Below, piece after piece: positions 10,884-25,010 of a stretch of 64,000 bases of DNA. Positions within the stretch are counted from its first letter, which is position 1; every line of letters starts with the position of its first letter. The notes beneath the pieces are model-generated. The model made no database searches and was not told where the DNA came from. It saw only the letters and a program-made list of their open reading frames with translations. The DNA lies in the NCBI GenBank assembly GCA_023846275.1, contig CM043868.1, forward strand, positions 21,361,755-21,425,754. Direction: 5' to 3'. The stretch is from Vanilla planifolia. Its lineage: Eukaryota; Streptophyta; Magnoliopsida; Asparagales; Orchidaceae. The position numbers and the translations under genes were made by a program.

Positions 10884-12230
10884 TCTTGAGCATTTGTAGT
10901 TAAAAAAGATATTTGGAAAAGTGTTTTGAAAAGGAGTATTTAAAAATGTGTTTTAAAAGGAAGAATATCTTCGATTTTCCTTTATAGTCATCGAGACACT
11001 CTGCTTTTTGGATAATAAAATACTTCAATACACCATCCTATTTCTGTATGCTTCTCTGAAATGGCCTTAGAAATGCAGTTTGTTTTCACTTGCTCTTTTG
11101 GTTGAAATGTGTATCCTATGTCTTGGCTATTTGTCTTGTTAGTAAATGAAAATGTAGCATGCTTTAGCCCAGTCCTTGTATCACATGACTGCCCACTTTG
11201 TTTAAATTGAAATTTGGAATGTTGAGTTACGAATATTATAATTTCAATTTGATTGAATGCCATCCTTTATATGAAGTCTTATCACAGACTATGTTTAGAG
11301 GAAGGCAACACTATTTCTTCTGAAATAAGTATACTTTTATTAAATAAGTGGGGATCCTAAACTGAAATAATTCTAGTCTAAGATGGCATTTAAACTTCAT
11401 AAAGAAAATGATCTGAGGGTACATGTTGATTTCAGGTCTGCTTCCTTGTAGCAATGCATAAAGTCTCCACCAACCTAACTGGTACATTGTTTAGTTATTA
11501 TTTGAAAAATGCTATGGAACTTAATTGTTTGAAATGACCTTTTCCCTCTTTCTTTGTTAAGTCTGTGAAATCCGTGATTTTTAAGAGGGATGAAGTCTTC
11601 TTTGAAGCACAAACTAATTATTTCGTTAGGTGGTTAGGTTATATGACTGTTCTTTTTAATTTTTTTTATTTTGATATTTATCAATCTTTTTGGGTCATTG
11701 AAGATACAAAAGAAGAAGAGCATTATTGTGTCTCATACGACTTAACAATTGGGCTGCAATGCGTTTTTAAGGTGCAGAAACAAGCTTGATAAGAAGTAAA
11801 TTTTTTCTCAATCTTGCAAGTGGCAGAAGTAGCATCCTTGGGGACATTATCGTTCAGGATGACAGTATTAATAGATGTGGACAGCGAGTTGAAACACTTG
11901 ATTCAACCATAAACAAAATGTTAGCAAGTTGAAATGGTGTAGCTCATGAACATCAAGATGGAGGTCGACACACTTGGTTCATCCATAAACAAAATGTAGC
12001 AAGTTGAAACGGTGTAGCTCAAACAAAGGAAAAGTTAATGTGAACTTGGGCAATGTTGCATTGCATTGTTAACCTAGTATAAGTTATTTGACAATAACAA
12101 AACGTTATTTCAAGTGTTATTAATTCTCTTTAAGCACATCTTTAGGTTTTAACTCTAGGATAAAGTGGAAGAACATTTGACAATGTTATGATGGTTAGCT
12201 GAATTAGAGTAATAATTGTTTTTTACTTGA
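10884..12230. other. Intergenic DNA with a 76-bp tandem duplication
   Basis: No recognised gene. At 11894-12020 a block (acacttg.ttcat/aacc.ataaacaaaatg...agcaagttgaaa.ggtgtagctca) occurs twice with a 76-bp period. It could be the decayed gag end of the gypsy relic that follows. A 91-codon minus-strand open frame at 10988-11263 has no recognisable similarity. Confidence 0.45.
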
Positions 12231-12239
12231 TATATGGAG

Positions 12240-14420
12240 AGGGTGTTTGGTGATGATGAAGTTGCTAATGGGTACAACAATTTGAGTCATTTTCTCATTT
12301 TATGATATTAGCTTTGTCAAAACTTGTGACATAATTCTTGAAGCATGGGCAAAATATGAATGTTTAAAATTTGTTAAAAAATTTTTTACATTTCTTAGAA
12401 AGTTTTTTTACAAAACAAATTTAATTAAATATTCATATATCAAATCATTCAATGTGACTTGTTGAAATATCTCAAATAGATTAATTAAATGAACATTATC
12501 TCAAAAGTTGTTGTAGAGAAAATGATAAGATGGAATGACATCTTATGTTATATGAGATTGAGTGGCTTAAAAACACAATTTTAAGTGTTAACTAGTGATG
12601 CAGTATGTTCACTTTGTTGGATCTTTACATTGATCATGAATGCAACCTCGTACTCATGGACGTTGTTGATGTGATTCATGGATATCCTTGGTTATAGGAC
12701 AGATTGAAGACTCTTAGGTAATGATGCGTCAAATATAAAGGCACAAAAGTAACATTGGTTCTAGCAAAACTCAAAAGATCAAAAGGAAAGAAGACTATGA
12801 GCTCCCTACTAAAAAGATTAAAAGTCTTTGTGTATATTCAGTTAACAACAATTTGTGTATCATAATGTGAAGAGTGGTAAAGTTTATGTGCTTATCTTTA
12901 TTACCTCTTTGAATGTTAGTAGAGGATTACTAGTATACTTGTAGAGGTTGTTTCATTGTCGGAAGAATTTAAAGATGTTTATCTTTCAAATTTATCTATT
13001 GAGTTGTCTCCTTTCTAAGATATTAAGCATGTGATTGATTTGATCTATAAGGAAATATTATCAATTTCACCCTATTATTTGATGAATCTCATCAAACATG
13101 CAAAATTGACAAGACAATTAGATCTTTGGAGAAATAATTCATTTGTGAGAGTTTATGACCATGTGTAATACTAGCATTATTGATGCCAAAAAATGATGGG
13201 TCATGTTGCATGTGTGTTCATTCTAAGAAAATTAATAAAAGTAATCATAAGATATTGCTTCACACCATAACTTGAGGACATGATAGATTTAATAATGCGG
13301 GCTTGAATCTTTTCTAAGATAGAATTGAAAGAGTGGGCATCATCAAATATAAATATAATAGGACGAGGAATGGAAGACTGCATTCAAGGTGATAGATGAA
13401 CTCTATGAAGGGTAGTTTATGCCATTTGGACTTTCAAATGTGCATACCACTTTTATGTAGTCAATGAGTCATTTACTATGATCACTCATTGGAAAGTTTT
13501 TGGTGGTAAATTTAGATGATATACTAATATATTCTCGAAATGGGGGAGAGCAATTAAATCATTTGAGATAATTATAAGAGGTTTTTTGATAAAACAAATA
13601 TTATGTTAAAAAGTGTGTTTTTTTATCTTCACTTTTATATTGATGGGATATGTTATTTAAGGGAAAATAGTACCAATATATCTTAAAAGGTGCCTATGCT
13701 AAATAATATTTCATTAAATTAGAAGTTTTCTTAAATTAGTCTCACTTTATCATCAATTTATTAAAAGATTTAGTATAATTATGACATCAATGACTAAATG
13801 TATGAAAATGGGTGAGTTTAAATAAGAGAAAAACATAGAATTAGTTTACATCCAAATTAAAGAAATTTCGAATCAACTTCCAATATTACATTTACAAGAT
13901 ATCTACAAAATATTTGTGGTGGCATGGGAATAGAGGTAATGTTGAGCTAAGGACTTATGATGTACTTTAGCGAAAAATTAAACAAAACAATACGTAAGCA
14001 TTTAAATTATCACAAAGAGTTCTATGCATTAATGTGGAGTCAAACAATAGTGTCACTATTTAGTGCCAAAGGGACTTATGTTATTGTTTGATTGTCAAAC
14101 TCTTAAGTATTTGAGTTCATGATTATTGCCAAACAAGCCAAGTGCATACAGTTCTTTTAGAACCATAATTTTGTTTTATAAGACAAGGTAGGAACTCAAA
14201 AAAAAAAAAAAAACCTAAATGACATATTTAATCGTATGCATTTACTATTAGGTACTATAGCCATAGAGATGATAAGATTTGATAAGGTGAAAGACCTATG
14301 TATGGAGTGTCAAAATTTCAAAAAGGTTTATATGAACATAATACAAACACATTTTGAAAGATAATTATCTTTTTAAAAAGTTTAAGTTGTTTATCTAATT
14401 TTTAGAAAATTAAATTTAAG
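12240..14420 (+). mobile_element. Degenerate Ty3/gypsy retrotransposon pol region
   Basis: Plus-strand translation shows the gypsy pol order in broken frames. A protease-side linker (about 12610-12720) is followed by RT with ALLMPKNDGS (about 13170-13200), MPFGLSNV (about 13415) and the active-site region LDDILIYSR (about 13510-13540, Tyr of YxDD replaced). RNase H follows with HKEFYALMW (about 14015-14040) and a GTYVIV..L block. Order and wording resemble chromovirus-type gypsy elements, though no chromodomain was found. Many stops; no LTR boundaries identified. Confidence 0.85.
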
Positions 14421-17304
14421 AAAATTTATATAGAAACCTACTTGTATTGGAGAATTCAACGGTTAAGATTACAATGGTGGTATGTAAAACAAAACCCAAT
14501 CTTCATAGGTCGAGGATAACTTAATGAAATGCTAGAAATGATAGAAAAATAAGAATAGGATTCTCTTGAAGGATCTACCTCTTAGAAGTAGATCTTCAAG
14601 ATTATATTTATAGCTAATGGAGTAATGAAATTTTCTTTATTTTCTTTAAGTCGTGGTATACATTTCATGTTGATGACTTAACATTTTGTACTTATGAGGA
14701 AACTTATTATCATTTTTTTAGGGAGTAACAACTATTTAATCCTTGTCTTATTGTTTGGATAGTTGCTTGCTACTTGAATAGGGGCTACTGTTGTTGCATG
14801 CAAGTCTAGGGGTTGTCTTGATGTTAGTTCATTGGCTTCAAGCGGAGCATGTAAAAGCCTAAAGAGAAATCCTTGTGGAGTTGAATTGAAATTACTTAAA
14901 TTCAATCATATTAACTTTAAAGGTAGAGCATCAAACTGATGTCTTTGAAGATGACACATTTTTATAGTATTTAAAAAGACTTAGGATGTCTTAAATGTAG
15001 CTAAAATCTTCTTTGGTAAGATAGTTAATAGTCCTCCAAAACAATAGTTTTAGATAGAGATATCAAATTTGTAGTTATTTTTGAGAAAATATGCACTTTG
15101 TTTTGCCAACCTTTAGGCAAAATTTCAAACATGCACCTAGTAGCTCTCCAACAAGTCTCTAAACCATTTCCTTAGTTGGTCCTAGTCTTTAATTGAGTTT
15201 TACAACAATTCCCTTTAATGCCTTCCACGAGTTTCTAGAGGTCACTTTCCCTAACAAACTTTTGGGAAATTACCAATAGACTCTTAAAGCTTCTACAATA
15301 AATGATGGTAACTAATTGTATTGCTTAAATCTGTCTACAAAAATTACAAATCGACAAACTTTTAACCCATATAACAGTCAATTTGTAGTTTTTGATGCCT
15401 GTTAGCTTTTTTGAGCGAGAGAAACTTTGACTGATTTTGATTCTTTTTTTTTTTTTTTCCTTCTCTTTTATCTATGTTTTCTTGTACATCTCTTTTCTTT
15501 TTCTATTTTCATGTTCATTCCGTGCAACAAGCATATTCCTCCCTAATTTCCCAAAAAAACCCAAACTCTCCATAAAAGATGTTAAATAATCTACATTATT
15601 AGGAAGTGATTTATGCAATGTTGTCTCTGTAAATCAGCTCATAACGTTTTGTTCTAGCGCCCTCCCCTTAAAGCAGCAGTGTTATTTTCCTCTTCTCCTT
15701 TATTTGACCTTTAAGAGTGTCTAATTTACTCTTCAGTGTTTGAAGGAATGGTCTTGGTATCAAGGAACTTGGTCCTTCCAGCTTAGGCAAAGCATTTGGC
15801 TTTACCTTTTCAACATGCAATACTGCCTTCTAATATCACACTCCCATGGAGAAAGTTGAATGGGGAACAAGCCCTCTTCAAACCTTTGCTGTATCATGGG
15901 GCCAACCTGCAACGCCAGAGGACTAATAAATTCATAAGTGTGGGATTTAAAGAAGAACAATGATAAGCCATGAACTCCCGAAATTGATGCATCACTGTAC
16001 GTCCTGTTGCAACTTGTGAGATTCACTTTTCTTTTGTCTCTTGTTCCTTAATTTCTTCATACCATCTAATGTCCCATCGTTTTCTCTTCATATGAAGGGT
16101 GGGAACCATGCTTTTATTATGTGTTCATTAACTCGAACTCCTGACAACATTGAAGCTACATTTGATGAAACATGATGCCCCACCAAAATAAATGAACTTA
16201 TTGATACAATTTAATTAATCTACCTTTATTTGGTTGATGATAAGCAAAGGTTTATACTTCATCTTTAGAAATATTTAGGTATATGTATCTGATTTTAATA
16301 ATTATAAGTAAAAGTCTCATAAATAAAACATGATTAGTTAGTTGGTTTTATTTGTTTTAGTGGTTCGAGTTAAATGCAATGAGATGGAACAAAGGGAGTT
16401 GACAAGTTAAAATATGTGATCAAAATGTAATAAATTTGATAAATTGCATTTGAAGCATAATAATTAAAAATAATTCTCTATATATAATCAAACTATTTTG
16501 GACTTTTGGAAACAATAACAAATTAGACTTATAATAATTATATTAAAAAAATAATTAAATAATTTTGTCATAAAATTCAAGTAGAGGATTTCATATAAGA
16601 CCTATCACCTAGATCAAAACATAACCTCTTGAAGGAGACAATGTTTAATGCAATATTGATAAGTTCAAATATGGTGGCCCGATCCTGCAAACAAGGTGAC
16701 CTCCCATTGGGTAACAAGTAAACAATCATATGAAATTTAATTTTGACAATTTTTAGGGGGCATTGATAGTATAAATGGTTTGATGAACTAGATAAATAAA
16801 TGATATGTGAACATGTTACAATGCTTGCAATTATATATGTAGAATCATTGTAATATAGAAGAAAAAAAGGTTAATCTTCTTACATCTATAAGGTTTTCGG
16901 TGTTTTAATTGGAGATCTTCTAACTCTTATCTGTTATCTTAATCTTCATTCGAACATATTTCTTTCTATTTTTTGTGCCATCTCTCCATAAAAGTTATTG
17001 ACTGAAATTCAACTTACAGTGACAAATAGTGATAATCTTTAATCTACCAACAGAGCCATGGTCTTAATTGCCATGAACTGTTCTTGAAAAACTTAGTGTT
17101 CTTGCATATGCTTTCTTCTCTCATTTTGTGCTTCTCTTCCCTTTTCTATTACGAGCTCTCTCAAAATTTGCGGTACGCACAGTAATACACCTAAGCATAC
17201 AGCCAGGAACAATACATAAAAGTTACACAAAACTACGTAAATATATTTGCCCACGTTATCAGTATTCAGAAGCAAAAATAGAAAGTACTGCACCAAAAAT
17301 GAGC
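14421..17304. other. Intergenic DNA, including the likely LOG 3' UTR at its right end
   Basis: The left part is probably remaining retroelement debris (3' of the gypsy pol), but integrase or LTR ends cannot be recognised. A 74-codon open frame at 15802-16026 (minus) is not recognised. The last few hundred bases (about 17000-17304) should hold the LOG 3' UTR. Confidence 0.4.
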
Positions 17305-18289
17305 TTAGGTTAATTTGCCTCTTAAGCCCTTCCCAGTCTCTCTTCCTCTCTTGGTGCCATGCAGTTTCTGAGTTGGATGCGAGGAGTTACATTCAACCAT
17401 CTCAATCTCCCATTGAAGCTTTGCCACTAAAGCATCCTGTACTGGTACGTACTCCTGTCAAGTCAAATTTCGCCAGACGATTAACGTCCAAACTTTAGAT
17501 ACGTAAAAACTCAAGTCAAACATTGTCATAACAAATGTGAACTATTGAAAAGGGTTAGAAGACCTCGAGTTTTTGAAGGAGATCCTGGGCGTTGGAAGCT
17601 GAGACGATGATGCGACGGTCGATGGGCTTGATGAACCCCTCGTCCACCGCCCTGTCGACGAAATCCAGCAACGAATTGTAGTACCCTTCCACGTTAAGCA
17701 AGCCCACCTGAATGTTAATTACCCATGCTAATGATTACGAAGTATATTAATTAATTTATGGAAATAAATACATGCAGACTTTACGGGTTTAGTGTGGATG
17801 CCAAGTTGGGCCCAGGTGATGACTTCGAGGAGCTCTTCGAGGGTGCCATAACCGCCGGGGAGCGCGATGAAGGCGTCGGAGAGGCGAGCCATTTCGGCCT
17901 TGCGCTCGTGCATGTTCGCCACCGCCCGCACCTCTCCTACGCTTTCCCCTGTCACCTGCCCATCGTACAACTCAGCTCTGCCCACCTCCTCTCAAATTAA
18001 TTAAGTGTGAAACCAATTATAACCAGCAACAAATCAATCATCGAAAGAATACCTCCTCACTCATCAGCGTCCAAGGTATAACCCTGCACCCAAAACCGTT
18101 ACCATTATTATCAATAACGAACAAGGAATAACCTTTGTCTTTGTTGTTTACCCTATAACAGAACCTCCGGCCATGTGAACTGCTTTGGAGACCAGACCCA
18201 TGAGCCCGACGCTGCCGCCACCGTACACCAACCCCACCTTCCTTCGGACCTGCACCGTCCTCTTAACTCTTAATCCTCGTAAGAGATAG

Positions 18290-18327
<38 letters not shown>

Positions 18328-18487
18328 AGGTAATTAAGCAATGTTTGTTTGTAGCTTGTGACGCAATTACCAGCTCGTTCCCAAGATCGATGGCAGCGTC
18401 TTGGTAGGCTGCACGCTTCCCGATGCTGCTGCCGCAATAGACGCAGACCCTGCCGAATCTGGACCGCGCGGCATTGCTCTCTTCCAT
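17305..18487 (-). CDS. LOG: LONELY GUY cytokinin riboside 5'-monophosphate phosphoribohydrolase
   Basis: Converts inactive cytokinin nucleotides to free-base cytokinin in one step (cytosol/nucleus in known family members). Six exons, all GT-AG and phase-consistent: 18371-18487, 18152-18249, 18053-18083, 17785-17955, 17564-17707, 17305-17454, giving 236 aa. Visible family blocks are CVYCGSS (15-21), [10 protein letters not shown] (48-57), the RKAEMAR catalytic/substrate motif (100-106) and PGGYGTLEE (115-123), followed by [13 protein letters not shown]. Length matches the family (about 210-240). Start ATG at 18487 gives the usual short variable N-terminus before [12 protein letters not shown]. 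The C-terminal 30 residues are basic and variable. Coding exons are GC-richer than flanks. Nothing appears broken. Which LOG paralogue it is cannot be said. Confidence 0.95.
17956..17985 (-). other. In-frame alternative acceptor segment of LOG intron 3
   Basis: The family-like junction is GGGCAG|GTGACAGGG at 17955 (protein ...SEE-VTGES). A second acceptor, GAGGAG|GTGGGC at 17985 (plus a NAGNAG neighbour 3 nt further), is in the same phase and would add 10 (or 11) residues, [10 protein letters not shown], with no stop. The shorter form fits other LOG proteins better. Confidence 0.5.
18290..18331. repeat. (GA)n microsatellite in LOG intron 1
   Basis: An uninterrupted GA run of roughly 13 units followed by GGGAGGGAGG lies in the first intron. 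Likely length-polymorphic and usable as a marker. Confidence 0.9.
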
Positions 18488-18700
18488 GCGCGGTAGTCTT
18501 GCTTTTGCCCGGGAGTTATTGGCACATGAAAACCGAGATGGGCTCCTGCAACGACTCGTACCGCTTTGGGAGCGCGGGAGTTCCCCGAATAGTAGTACAT
18601 GGCCGCGCGCGCATTAATAAACCCTCCTCCCTCTCTCTCTACGCGCTGTTGAATGCTTGTCGCGCATAAATGATGGCTCGATAGGGACGTCAATTATCGA
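18488..18700 (-). promoter_or_regulatory. LOG 5' leader and core promoter region with overlapping uORF
   Basis: In gene orientation there is a GA-rich stretch (about 18638-18650), then a TATA-like TTTATTAA (about 18613-18620), then an upstream ATG about 18602. The uORF from this ATG runs past the LOG start codon in another frame. If transcription starts 30 nt below the TATA-like box the uATG would be excluded, so the uORF depends on the real TSS. Confidence 0.35.
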
Positions 18701-21700
18701 CCAGGTGGCCCTGGCGCAGGCCGCAACCAACGTGACAACGAGGTCATACGCGTACTTGTAATCCAAACTTGCGTAAATGCTCACACGAATAGTAAACGGT
18801 AAATATATAACGAACGACCGTAAGAGAAAGTTTTCCTGCTACGTATCATGCAAAAACAACATTTAGAAAAAAAAAAAACAAAAGAAAGAAATGTAAACAT
18901 TTTTTCATAAAAACTATGTTTCCTTCTCAAGACTTGCCGGCGTTAGATATATTTAATAATATCACGCTAAGCATTTTGTTTATGGAAGCTTTCCCTTGCT
19001 GGATGGCACACAAAAGTTGAGAAACCTCTTCGTTGGATTTGTTTTTCTATTTATTAATACTTGATTGGTTTTACGCAAAGTCTATCAAGCGTAACTTTTA
19101 TGCTTCTTTCTTCATCCATTTGTAAGCATTTCCACCGACTTACTAATGGTTCCCCAATTGTTGCATGGTCCATGTTAAGAGAGAGATCTCGGGGAGATTA
19201 TAGTTCAGGTTTTTTTAACCGCATACTACAGCATATGACAATGAAAGGTTTCTGACTTTATAATTAACCAAGCCATCAAGTTAGCTGGGGTAACCATTAG
19301 TGATGAATTGCCAAAACAACTTAATCTGCTACAACAAAGTGTTGGGGTAGTCATACCATGCACAATTCAACTTGGGCTTAACTTAATTAGGGTCATTATT
19401 TGCATGCAAATAACATTAATTATGATAGAATATTTTATGTGTGATAAATCTTGATATGTATTGCAAAAAATCAACTCTTCAAATTAGAATTCATCAACAT
19501 TGCACCAAATGATTTTACACATTATCTAGATATTAAGAGTTCGTTCATTCAATCACATGTAAGCATTGTCGGAGTCACTAGCAGCAATTATAATTTTGCT
19601 CACTTAAGATAAAAGGAACCTAAAATGCATAGCAACACAGGTCATATGGACTAAATGACTCTAGTCAAATCATTGACTCTAATACAACTTGTTCAGTAAG
19701 TTATCTTTTGAATCAGTGCGTTTAATACATAGGCACATAGATACTCGTTAATTAAAAAGCTTATTTGGCCTCTACTATTTATCAACATCATTTTTTATTA
19801 TTAAACATACAATATGAGATAATTCTTCATGCCTAACTCGACTTAAGGTAAGTAACATTTATGGATGATGGTTTGATGAAATACAGAATTGTAAACAGTG
19901 CTCACTTTATATATGAGGATCTGTTTCTATGAAATAACAAAAAACAATATAATACAATTATGCTAATCATGAGTGAAATAAGATCTATCAAGACTTTTAT
20001 ATAATTTAACTAATAAATAGCCTACATTTATAGAACAAAGAGAATCTCAAAATCTTTTCTCCGTTTCATGTGAAAATAAGAAAAAGAATTAATAATCAAA
20101 AGCCTTTTGCAAGAACTATTTCAAAACTATTTTTATGTAAAAACTCAATTTCCAAAAACACATTTATCAAAATTTTTTATGTTGGATTATTTCATACAAA
20201 TATAATCAATTATATCAAAAAATATTTTAAATCCTTTTTCTCTTCTTGATAAATCACCTAACTTAGATTGGGTATTACAAGAACCTTATCTTGTGCCTTA
20301 AACCATATTATGATATGAGTGATGTTCCACATTTTTTTATTTTTCTTTTTATCATTCAATTATTTTATATATATCCAATTTATTTTAAAATATATATTTT
20401 ATTAGGATAACAATATTATTTATATAAATAATAACTTTTATAAATTGATTTATAATACTATAAATAGAAATGCAAATCATGTCTTCACCATCATCACAGA
20501 GTTGTCATTGTACATAAGCCAATCTCAAAACCTTTGTTCATCTCTTTTATAGTTCTATCAACCTATGGATAAAATCTAGATGTAAGTATCACAAACTTAA
20601 TAAAAAAAAATCTAAATAATATGATATTAACAATATTATAAATTAACATAAATCAAATCAAATATGTAGTTTCAATTGATGAGCTAAACAATTAATATGC
20701 AAACATCACATGCATGTTATGATCACATTGTCATAAATATGCAAATGTTTATATTATTAGAAAAATTTGTGTTCTTTATGGTTTCATTTAATGGAAGTTG
20801 TTTTTCTGAACTAAGATAGCATCATGTTATGCATTATTTTGTAGAGGTCATTACTTCCCTAATATGTCCCTCTAATAACATACATTGGACATTATCATAC
20901 TAAATCTTGAATTTCTTTTATTTTGATATCACTTTTTTTAATGTACCTTTGAATACATGTAATAGTTTTATTATAAAAATTTTATTTATAACCTTTTAAA
21001 GCCTTTTTAAATGCTAGTAAATAATCATATAAGTAAAAAAAACATAAAATTTCTTTTTCAACATTAATGTCTATATGATAAAGCTATCTTAGAGGAAAAT
21101 AAAATACCATATTATCCAAAACCACACAAATAAAGTATTGGTCACATAAGACTTAATATATCATACAACAATAATCTAATACTTTTTTATATACTAACTA
21201 GATAATAGCAGTTATCAGTAACTCCCATGTTCTTCTTAGAGTCATATAGTATCCATCTTTATTAGTTGAAAATATTGTACTATACAATAGGTTGAGTTAA
21301 CCAACATTTGTTAAAAAATAAAAATCATATAATATAAATACAAAATATTATATATTTTGAGTTATATTAGATACTAGGTCTAGCATCCCATCATAACACA
21401 TATAAAATAGTAAAGTTAATTATATAAAATATACATATCCACAAAATGTTCTCACTAATCCAACCATTTTTCTTTATTTACCCTTTTTATTGCCTATTAG
21501 GTTTCAGTTGAGTTTAGTTATAAAGCAAATGTACAAATAGTTATAAAACTTTTGGACTCCACCTTAGACCTTTCACCAAAATCATCGCCACATTCTTAAA
21601 CTAACCTTTGGTTTTTATATAGTTTCTATTTCGTTTTCTTATCCTTGCACTAAAATCATTTTAATTTAAAATAAATTTTCAATTTTCTTTATTATCTAAG

Positions 21701-24700
21701 TCTTGCACTTTATCCCTATGTAACACACTAGTAAAAATGCAATAAAATAATTGCATAGCATTTTTTTTGTATAATCATAAAATAAAATATTTAAATTTAT
21801 CACATAACAAGCCAATAAGCATGTAAAGTAATTATCAACTATCAACATTCAAATTCTTTCTAATTTAAAGTCACTAGATTGCATACATTAGTACATTAAA
21901 TAAATGTACTTAAGTTATATGAGAATGCTATCCTTAAATTTGTGAGTTGTGGTCATACCTTAAGATTGGTTTCATTTGTACAATTATCTTCACTTCTTTA
22001 TGGTACCTTATTTGATTAGCAGTACTAAGGAAATTTTTCAATTTTCTCTTTCTCAAATTCTTTATCCTTCCCACTCTCCTTTGCTTGTTGCTCTTCAAGA
22101 AATTTTCATTTTTTTAATAAAAAACCGACCCCCACGATCGACCCTCCCATTCTTGTATTCTTATCATGCCTCTTTCTCTTTCTATGCTCTTCCTATTCTC
22201 CCAAATCACACATCTCTTCATTTGAACCTCTCTAAATGCCTTCTCACCTACTCACCACTTGGTTGTTGGCAATTTCCTACCGATTGGAGTCATCATTGCT
22301 TGATTGACTTCGCATTTTGCTTAGAATTTATTGTTTTAGATGTTAATAATTTTTTTATGAAACATAAGATTTTATGATATTCCTTAAATTTTCTATCAAA
22401 ATAATTTATGAAACTTTATTAAAGAATTTTATATAAATATACTCAAAGAATCACACCTTTATCTAATTTCTTAATTTTCCAATAATATTTAGTCTTTTTA
22501 ATATTTTTTTATCTATAAATTCTTATAAAAGTTATTTTATTATTTTTTTTTTGTAATTGTTCAAACTTCTAGTTTTTGACCGTGACACTTCCTATATTTA
22601 TCGAGATAGTTTTAACCTGAAAATTTGTGTAAGCACTATCTTAAGGTCAAGTTTTATATTTTTTTGATTCTATTTAATATTTGTTTTAATTTATTATACA
22701 TATTAGTTCTGTTTTTAAATTATTATTTAATTTCTATTAATTATTGATTTCTTTGTTTTATAACTTAGACACTTCTGATTTCCATTGTTTTGATCCCATT
22801 AATTTTCTAATATTGTATTATATATAATCTCTCTCTTTTGTGGTATTTTACTTCCTTTTTTAATGTATGTTTTTTTAAAATTTTATATAATTTTTAAAAG
22901 ATTTAATATTAAAAATTATTTTAAGAAACTTATTTTCATTTCTTTTGAATACTACAATCTCAGTTTGACACTCCCACCGTCTAAGGTTTTATTACTAAGT
23001 ATTTTTCTTTTACTTTCTTGCACATTACATATTGATCAAATGCATACTCTTTCTTTTTTTCTTTTTTTTTCTCAACGTTTCACTTAGTACATTTGGTTTT
23101 TACATACACATTTGTGAAATCAATAAAACTAACTTATATATCCCCAACATGCTTACATCAAAGATCTTGGATAATAATATATCATTTATTACATATTTAA
23201 CAAAAATACATCTAATATGTTATATCATCACGTACAAAAATATGTTTAGCATTCTATTTTATTGTATACTTAATAATATTTAGATCAACACAATAATATA
23301 AATCAAAGCATTTATCAAATTTCTGTTAATATATTTTACTTATAGAATTTATTTAAATAATAATATGGCATAATACAATTTGGATATGACACTTAAACAC
23401 CACATCTATTAATATAAAAGGTGGCTTTCATATGTGGATTTTGATAATTCTTACTTCTATCAATTCTTTGTTAAATAAATCAAAATTATGTAAGCTTTCA
23501 CATAAAGTTTCTCAAGAGTTATATAAAATACAAAAATATTCCTAAATTTTCATATTTCTTTTTTACTTGCAAGATTTTTTTCATTAAGTATTTCTTTGAA
23601 TTTTCAATCAAACCTTCTAATGACTTATTAGATTATCTGATTATTAGATAGTCGGTTGATGCTTATCATATCTAGTTTGTTGGGGTCCCATTGTGCCATT
23701 AATTTTGATCAAGCTTAAATGCATCTAAGCATCATAGAGAAGAATCAAAGAAAGCTACTGGATGCTTTGGTGAAAGAGCAAGGAAAATTTTATCTTGGAA
23801 GAGAGATATGCTTCACAATAATGTTGTCACATACACAAAACCTAACTGTAAAAATAATGGTACAATCAGAAGATAGCAATGCATGAAGCTATGCTTTCAG
23901 AGAGCAGTCTCATGTTGTAACTAGTGCTTCATCAGTCAAAAAGTTCATCTAATGAAGGATTGCACTAGATAATTTATAATAAAAATATCACTTTTAACTA
24001 TGGTGAAAATAATTGATTGGCTAAAATAAGAGTTTTTATCAAGGAAAGAAATATGAGAAGAATTATAATCAAAATAAGTTAAGAGGCTGAAGCAATTGAT
24101 GAAATTGATGAAATTGCTTACAATTACAGATTCCAACCAAAGTATAATTAGTATTTAAGGATGAAGCATAGGCAAAGGCTATGTTATGCTCCCAAGAGAG
24201 GTGAGGTAAAAAATAAGGAGTGACATATGATCATATATTTCTTTTTATGAAGTACTATATAATTTTTCTCAAGTATGTAGTAACAAACATAATTTCTATG
24301 TAAAGTGATTATTTGTTTGTTTGATGATATCACATATTATATTTTTAATTGTGATGTATTGATTAACTTAGTGAAAGTGAGATGTTTAGGTAATTAAGGA
24401 TTTAATGGGAAGCAATGATCAAAATCATGAAGATGTTGTAAATTACTAATAGAAATAAGAAAAGCAAATCAGCAAGAAGATATAGAAGAACAAGAACAAG
24501 TGTTAAGCAGGATGTTTACAACATTCATGTAGGTCTGTGATGGAGAAAAATGTGTCAATGAATTGGAGCTTTGGTGCTCGATTAGATTGTTGAAACTCTT
24601 TAAAGAATGCTTCCCTTATATTTCTCTAGTTTGGCACATCATGCCATTGCTAAAAATTATCTCAAGCAGATGGAAAAGTTTTGATGACAAGGCTTGCAAC

Positions 24701-24860
24701 CTTTGCCCTTCATATAAAATTCTTTGACATATAGGTTTTGATTTTTTCTATCTTAATCTCAAATAATTGTAATCATTCAATATAGATATCTTTTCCTAAA
24801 CGATCGTTAAAGAATACTGAATTTACATCTATTTTGATATATCTTTATTATGTTAATTTA
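18701..24860. other. Long AT-rich intergenic region
   Basis: Low-complexity AT-rich DNA with poly-A/T runs. Open frames up to 133 codons (21976-22377, plus) are composed of AT-rich codons without recognisable domains. No RNA gene, LTR pair or inverted repeat was recognised. Confidence 0.5.
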
Positions 24861-24879
24861 CTAGAAAACAAAAAAATTA

Positions 24880-25010
24880 TTAAAATAAAGTGACTTTATA
24901 GGATTAAGCAAATCTCATAAGAATCCATACACAACAAAAAGGCATCTTGTTGCAAGAGAATTTACACTAGCAAATTATTGATTTTATGAAATATTTGCTC
25001 TTATAAAAGG
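24880..25010 (+). pseudogene. Ty1/copia reverse transcriptase fragment
   Basis: Translation at about 24937-25005 reads KRHLVAREFTLANY, stop, FYEIFALI, matching the copia RT block K.RLVA.GFTQ..G.DY.ETFAPV. Only this short block is recognisable. Plus strand. Confidence 0.65.

Noticed and set aside
18358..18669. 103-codon plus-strand open frame opposite LOG exon 1
   Set aside because: Antisense shadow of the GC-rich LOG exon and leader; no family resemblance.
21976..22377. 133-codon plus-strand open frame in AT-rich DNA
   Set aside because: Phe/Leu/Ser-rich composition with no motif and no splice context; consistent with chance in T-rich sequence.
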